From: Lachnoclostridium sp. UBA7097
Lineage (GTDB): Bacteria; Bacillota; Clostridia; Lachnospirales; Lachnospiraceae
Length of the DNA: 9,616 nt
Assembly: GCA_002499945.1 (NCBI GenBank)
Contig: DKYP01000103.1
Span: 2,886 to 12,501, forward strand
Reading direction: 5' to 3'
The position numbers were made by a program, and so were the translations under genes. Shown one piece after another: positions 5,871 to 9,616 of the stretch (its first letter is position 1; every line of letters begins with the position of its first letter). The notes beneath the pieces are model-generated. The model was not told the DNA's origin. It saw nothing but the letters and a program-made list of their open reading frames with translations, and made no database searches.

Positions 5871-7142
5871 TTAATTATCCTGGTGTCTTATTTTAAGTCC
5901 AATACTGCTAAAACTTATAACTATAATAAGATATGCTGCTGTTACACATAATAACATAGAATATGCCCCATTGCCACCAGCAAGTAATATTTCTGCAGCT
6001 TCCATAAACCACTTCTGTGGCATAAGGAATGAAGCTGCTTTTAACACTTCAGATGTAGAATCCAGTGGGAAATATAAACCAGCTAACATTGCTGAAACTG
6101 ACCATATTGCAAAAACTGTATAATTAGCACTCATTACATTCCCGGCTATTATTCCTGTACAAAGGCTTATTACACTAAATACCAGCCCCAGTAAAAAAAT
6201 AACTAACAAAAAAGAAAAAATATTTATTCCAAATCCAGGATTTCCTGTTACAAACAGGCATATTCCAAGTACACCTGTCTGTAATGCTGAAATTGTTATT
6301 GCCATAACAAATTTAGCGGCAATATATTCAAGGCTTCCAAGCCCTGATAACATCATTCTTGTATACACCCTGTTTTCCTGTTCTTCAATAATTGTATATG
6401 CCACACAGACACCACAGAATAAAAATCCCAGTGTAATAATAGCAAATGCATATCCAACCCTCTCTTTTGCAGCACCCTGTTCTTTATTTAATACAGCCTT
6501 TTCCCCTGCATTTATAACTTTTGTTTCTTTTACTGGAAGTCCATTTTTTATTGTTTCCAGTATTCTTAATGTTTCTTCTTCTCCCATGCCCGTTTTAAAC
6601 AGGCTGTAAACCTGGTTTAAAGAAGAAGAAAATGCGTCTTTAAAAAATTCTGTCCTTCCGTCTTTTGATACTTCATATGTAACAAAAGCATTTTTTATAT
6701 CCCCCTCAGTTATAGCCTTGTTAAAATCTTTTTTCAGGTATAAAAGAACCCCTGCCCTGTCATTATAAGCATCTGCTTCTGCCTGTGCAAGCACCTCTTT
6801 TTCTGTCATTCCAGAAGCGTCCATACGGCATACACAAAACATTCCTGATGATACAAGCTCATTAAGCATATACTCTGACAATTCTGTTTTTGAAGCATCA
6901 TAAACCTTTATAATATATACAGATGCCATTGAACCCCCTGCATAAATTGCCTTTTCATTACTATCTTTTAACTCATGTATCTTTGTTCTTATATTTTCTT
7001 CTTTATATCCTGCTGCGGATTCAGTTTTAAGTCCCAGTACAATAACTGAAACCACAGGTGTAATTATAAGAAAAAATAAAAAACCCTTATTTCTCAAAAG
7101 AAGTTTTATATTCATTTTTAATAGTGTAAAAAAACGGTTCAT
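5871..7142 (-). CDS. ABC-2 family exporter permease (second subunit)
   Basis: A 423-residue membrane protein with the ABC-2 layout. There is one helix near the N-terminus (about 20-38), a large external domain (about 40-228), then helices at about 230-251, 277-298, 307-327, 341-360 and 394-414. The segment after the first returning helix (EEQENRVYTRMMLSGLG) is the expected cytoplasmic coupling region. ATG 7142 overlaps the stop of the preceding permease gene in an ATGA, so the two are translationally coupled and probably form a heterodimer. Together with the ATPase they resemble LnrM/LnrN (YfiM/YfiN) of the linearmycin-resistance exporter and related drug/bacteriocin export systems. Substrate unknown; export of, or protection from, a membrane-active compound is the likeliest role. 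Confidence 0.88.
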   Translation of the reverse strand: MNRFFTLLKMNIKLLLRNKGFLFFLIITPVVSVIVLGLKTESAAGYKEENIRTKIHELKDSNEKAIYAGGSMASVYIIKVYDASKTELSEYMLNELVSSGMFCVCRMDASGMTEKEVLAQAEADAYNDRAGVLLYLKKDFNKAITEGDIKNAFVTYEVSKDGRTEFFKDAFSSSLNQVYSLFKTGMGEEETLRILETIKNGLPVKETKVINAGEKAVLNKEQGAAKERVGYAFAIITLGFLFCGVCVAYTIIEEQENRVYTRMMLSGLGSLEYIAAKFVMAITISALQTGVLGICLFVTGNPGFGINIFSFLLVIFLLGLVFSVISLCTGIIAGNVMSANYTVFAIWSVSAMLAGLYFPLDSTSEVLKAASFLMPQKWFMEAAEILLAGGNGAYSMLLCVTAAYLIIVISFSSIGLKIRHQDN

Positions 7143-8236
7143 CTTCTCCCTTTACCTCTCTTTCCAGCCCAGTCTGCCAGTACAGCAATAACTGTACAAA
7201 TTATAATTATTGCAGTAAAGTATAAAATACAACTGGATGTATACCCGCTGTGCCCCATACATGAATGTTCAACTAATGCCCTGTTTACATGGTAAACTGG
7301 CGAAATATTTTTAAGTGTTTCTGGCAGTCTTGAATACATATATGTTTCAAAACTTCCGCCAAAAAATCCCATAAAAAATGTTGATGTAAATAATATGATA
7401 ACTGTTACTGCCATATTTTTAAATATAGCATTAATCATTAAGCCAAATGATATCCCTGCCATAATAACAAGAAGTACCAGGATGGCAGATATAACCAGGT
7501 TTCCCCAATGTATTCCAAACAGGACAGACGATATTACAGAAGCAGCCAGAATCCCTGATGCCATAATTGCTACTGCTGGTATCCATTTTGCAAGGTAAAG
7601 CTTAAAACATGATAAAGATGTTATCTGGAATCTCTGTATTATGCCATTTTTCTTTTCGCTTATAAATACATTTGCTATGCAAATAACACCTAAGAAACCA
7701 AAATATACCATTTCAATTATTCCATAATAATCACTTGCATTAACTGCTGGCATATAATCAAGCTTCTGCAAAGATATCCCAAAATTCCCACTGGCAGCCC
7801 CGGGGGCTTTCAGCTGCACTGCCTGTCCTGCACTTTCCTTTAAACAGCGGCTAAAAAAATATTCTAAAATTATTCCTTCTGTTTCTTTATCTTCATTTTC
7901 ATATATAGTATATTTTTCATTGCCAAGTTTTACAAAACCTGAAAGAATACCACTTTTAACAAGTTCTTCAGGATTTCCGTCAGGGTATTCTAAAAATATT
8001 ATTCCTGACTCCTCTCCCGCTTTCTTAATGGTTTCCATATTATTTTCCCAAAAACTCCCCCCTTCAACCTGGTAGCCTGCTTTAAATTTTCCTGCTTTTT
8101 CATAAGATTTCATTAAATCATCAAATGCACTTGAAAGCATTGCAATAACAAAAACCGGTCCTAAAACCATAGTTGCAAGGATTGCTTTATTTCTAAACAT
8201 AAGTTTTAAATTATTTTTTATTAAATACCAAATCAT
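7139..8236 (-). CDS. ABC-2 family exporter permease (first subunit)
   Basis: A 365-residue membrane protein. One N-terminal helix (about 18-37) precedes an external domain (about 40-168), followed by helices at about 171-190, 216-240, 246-266, 275-295 and 333-353. The cytoplasmic piece SEKKNGIIQRFQITSLS at about 193-209 is a typical ABC-2 coupling loop. The protein ends in a basic tail (GKRGKGRR) whose codons also supply the ribosome binding site of the next permease. GGGGG lies before ATG 8236, 12 bases after the ATPase stop. It shares its plan with the adjacent permease but differs in external-domain length, so a two-gene heterodimeric channel driven by the upstream ATPase is expected, as in LnrLMN-type exporters. 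Confidence 0.88.
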   Translation of the reverse strand: MIWYLIKNNLKLMFRNKAILATMVLGPVFVIAMLSSAFDDLMKSYEKAGKFKAGYQVEGGSFWENNMETIKKAGEESGIIFLEYPDGNPEELVKSGILSGFVKLGNEKYTIYENEDKETEGIILEYFFSRCLKESAGQAVQLKAPGAASGNFGISLQKLDYMPAVNASDYYGIIEMVYFGFLGVICIANVFISEKKNGIIQRFQITSLSCFKLYLAKWIPAVAIMASGILAASVISSVLFGIHWGNLVISAILVLLVIMAGISFGLMINAIFKNMAVTVIILFTSTFFMGFFGGSFETYMYSRLPETLKNISPVYHVNRALVEHSCMGHSGYTSSCILYFTAIIIICTVIAVLADWAGKRGKGRR

Positions 8237-8248
8237 AAAAATCCCCCA

Positions 8249-9007
8249 CTATATATAATCCCTTAACTGTTTTCCAGTTAAAGTTAAAAATACTTCTTCA
8301 AGTGTAATATCTTTATCCCCGTTTGTTACAAGACGTTTCAGTTCTTCACTTGTGCCACAGGCAATAACTTTTCCATTATCCATAATTGCTATACGGCTGC
8401 ATATTGCCTCTACTTCTTCCATATAATGGCTTGTATAAACCACTGTTGCACCATTTTTATTAGACTCCTTTATCTTCTCAAGGATAAAATTCCTGGACTG
8501 CGGGTCAATGCCTACTGTCGGCTCATCAAAAAACAGAAGTTCCGGGTTATGGCCTATTGCACATGCAATATTTAAACGCCTTTTCATACCACCAGAAAAG
8601 TTCTTTGCATATTCATTTCTCTTGTCCAGAAGCCCCACATATTCTAAAGATTTCTCTATTGCTTCCTTTAACTTTTGTCCCTTAATTCCATAAAGAGATG
8701 TAAAAAGCTCTACATTTTCCCATGCTTTCAGGTTTCCATGTACTGCCAGTTCCTGTGGTATATAACCAATCCTGTGTATTACCTCCTTTTTCTGCTTCCA
8801 TGGGTTAATCCCCAGCAAGCTTATGCTTCCCGCTGTTGGTCTTGTAATAGCACAAACCATATTCATAGTTGTACTTTTACCTGCACCATTTGGCCCTAAA
8901 AGACCAAAAATTTCCCCTTTCCTGATTTCCAGGCCCAGGCTGTCCACCACTGTCTTGCTCTGGTATTTCTTTGTTAAATCTTTTGTTTTTAATATAACCT
9001 CTGACAT
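8249..9007 (-). CDS. ABC-2 exporter ATPase subunit (drug/bacteriocin resistance type)
   Basis: A 252-residue ATP-binding protein that would power the two adjacent permeases from the cytoplasmic side. Motifs: Walker A GPNGAGKST at 38-46, Q-loop Gln85 (GYIPQE), signature FSGGM at 137-141, Walker B LLFFDE at 157-162 and switch His194. The C-terminal ITLEEVFLTLTGK (about 234-246) is the ending typical of CcmA/DrrA-type exporter ATPases. The frame is open upstream to ATG 9193, but that extension crosses the promoter region and lacks family similarity. ATG 9007, preceded by GAAAGGAAGG, starts exactly where the family does. First gene of a five-gene run (ATPase, permease, permease, kinase, regulator), the same set as lnrJK-lnrLMN of Bacillus subtilis in a different order. 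Substrate not known. Confidence 0.93.
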   Translation of the reverse strand: MSEVILKTKDLTKKYQSKTVVDSLGLEIRKGEIFGLLGPNGAGKSTTMNMVCAITRPTAGSISLLGINPWKQKKEVIHRIGYIPQELAVHGNLKAWENVELFTSLYGIKGQKLKEAIEKSLEYVGLLDKRNEYAKNFSGGMKRRLNIACAIGHNPELLFFDEPTVGIDPQSRNFILEKIKESNKNGATVVYTSHYMEEVEAICSRIAIMDNGKVIACGTSEELKRLVTNGDKDITLEEVFLTLTGKQLRDYI

Positions 9008-9117
9008 AAATACCTTCCTTTCACCTGCTATTGTTTTATTTATATAATTTTCTCTTTCCAGGGATATAATAGCAGATTTATTCTTATAAACGGAAGTGAA
9101 AAAAGAACGGTTGTAGG

Positions 9118-9133
9118 TATGACTAAAGTCATA
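9118..9133. promoter_or_regulatory. Perfect 16-bp palindrome, likely response-regulator operator of the exporter operon
   Basis: TATGACT and AGTCATA flank two central bases in a perfect palindrome, 110 bases before the ATPase start. It lies between the upstream terminator and the most plausible -10 boxes (TATAAG at 9088-9083, or TATTAT at 9071-9066); neither has a good -35. A symmetric site about 50-70 bases upstream of transcription start, with a poor -35, is what an activated promoter looks like. A dimeric LuxR-type regulator such as the one encoded in this operon is the natural candidate. The binding partner is inferred. Confidence 0.65.
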
Positions 9134-9147
9134 TTTTACATATATAC

Positions 9148-9191
9148 AAAAATAAAAAAGCCATATACACAGACTATACTGTATGTATAGC
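9148..9191 (-). terminator. Rho-independent terminator upstream of the exporter operon
   Basis: On the minus strand GCTATACATACAG (9191-9179) pairs with CTGTGTATATGGC (9172-9160) around the loop TATAGT, giving 13 positions with one mismatch. TTTTTTATTTTT (9159-9148) follows directly. It ends transcription coming from the nuclease remnant and isolates the exporter operon, whose promoter must lie between 9147 and about 9030. Confidence 0.85.
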
Positions 9192-9222
9192 ATATTTCAT
9201 CTGTCCTGTTTGCTGTTATATG

Positions 9223-9468
9223 TTATATTGCATGTCCCATAAATCTGTCCAGGTATTCCTGTGCCTTCTGCAAAGATACATTTAATTTACTTTGCAGCTT
9301 GCTTAAAATATCTTCCTCAGAAGCCCCATATTCCAGACCTGTTACAATAATTCCTTCCGCCATTCCTTCTTCCCTTGTCTTTTCAAATACAGTACACATA
9401 TCAACATCAGCCTCCTTATTAATATCATTATAATCTATAACACAGTTTGCTGCGCCTGCTGCTGTCAT
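9223..9468 (-). pseudogene. C-terminal remnant of an Rpn / PD-(D/E)XK nuclease-transposase family protein
   Basis: An 81-codon frame from an internal ATG; the open frame reaches back to about 9510, where an in-frame TAA stops it. The sequence VDMCTVFEKTREEGMAEG (about 22-39), then GASEEDILSKLQSKLNVS and KAQEYLDRF, is the kind of tail found at the end of Rpn-family (YhgA-like, PDDEXK_2) proteins: a 'DMC.a....reEG..eG' motif followed by a helical pair. The PD-(D/E)XK catalytic core, normally some 200 residues upstream, is absent; the DNA there codes for a different protein end. No ribosome binding site is well placed before ATG 9468. I read it as a decayed 3' fragment. A short expressed protein cannot be fully excluded. 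Confidence 0.6.
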
Positions 9469-9528
9469 TATTACAGATTTTTCTACTTTATGCTCCTTTG
9501 TATAGTATTTTTAAATATATATTCCAGT

Positions 9529-9616
9529 TTATACTTCTGCCCAGACAGATTTTCCATATACCTTAATGCCATTTATATTTTTATAAGCCCTTATATGTAT
9601 ATATCCTTTATCTTTT
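9529..9616 (-). CDS. C-terminal end of a protein resembling a fibronectin-III surface protein, partial
   Basis: The last 28 codons of a gene entering from the right edge, ending in TAA at 9531-9529. The residues YIHIRAYKNINGIKVYG are the type of final strand (Y-x-V-R-A-Y-K-x-x-x-G-K-x-V-Y-G) seen at the end of fibronectin type III repeats in secreted or surface proteins of Lachnospiraceae; the protein ends KSVWAEV. The gene's role cannot be judged from so little, and the family call rests on this one motif. Confidence 0.5.
   Translation of the reverse strand, partial: KDKGYIHIRAYKNINGIKVYGKSVWAEV

Noticed and set aside
9008..9193. N-terminal extension of the exporter ATPase to ATG 9193
   Set aside because: It would cross the terminator, palindrome and promoter region, and the ABC family homology starts only after ATG 9007, which has its own ribosome binding site.

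Overview
The window comes from a low-GC Gram-positive bacterium, most likely a Clostridia member of the Lachnospiraceae type. The signs are AT-rich sequence, AAAGGGG/AGGAGG ribosome binding sites, a NarL-type two-component system beside an ABC-2 drug-type exporter, and a fragment of an Rpn/PD-(D/E)XK nuclease common in gut clostridia. Every gene I can support is on the minus strand, so transcription runs from high to low coordinates. The genus cannot be told from the sequence alone.

Right edge (9616 to 9148): the C-terminal tail of a protein resembling a fibronectin-III surface protein, a short remnant of an Rpn-family nuclease, and a strong intrinsic terminator (9148-9191).

First module (9147 to 4047): a promoter region with a perfect 16-bp palindrome (9118-9133) precedes five tightly packed genes. 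They encode an ABC ATPase, two ABC-2 membrane proteins, a sensor histidine kinase and a LuxR/NarL-type response regulator. The gene content matches the linearmycin-resistance type (LnrLMN exporter with LnrJK two-component system) of Bacillus subtilis, although the gene order differs.

Second module (4046 to 484): an intergenic region carries four units repeating every 11 bp and a TATAAT box. It is followed by a radical SAM/SPASM peptide maturase, an ABC exporter with fused membrane and ATPase domains, and a 55-residue peptide containing three Gly/Cys-rich decapeptide repeats. A 12-bp perfect inverted repeat lies between exporter and peptide genes, and a 19-bp hairpin terminator closes the module. 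I read this as an uncharacterised RiPP (ribosomally made, post-translationally modified peptide) cluster: the peptide is the substrate, the radical SAM enzyme crosslinks it, probably through cysteine thioethers, and the ABC protein exports it. No terminator is visible between the two modules, so the LnrLMN-like exporter and its sensor are plausible immunity or peptide-sensing partners. That link is inference.

Left edge (465 to 1): a separate transcription unit with a plausible promoter, a 53-residue single-pass membrane protein, and the start of an SPFH/prohibitin-family membrane protein whose reading frame overlaps it by 8 bases.
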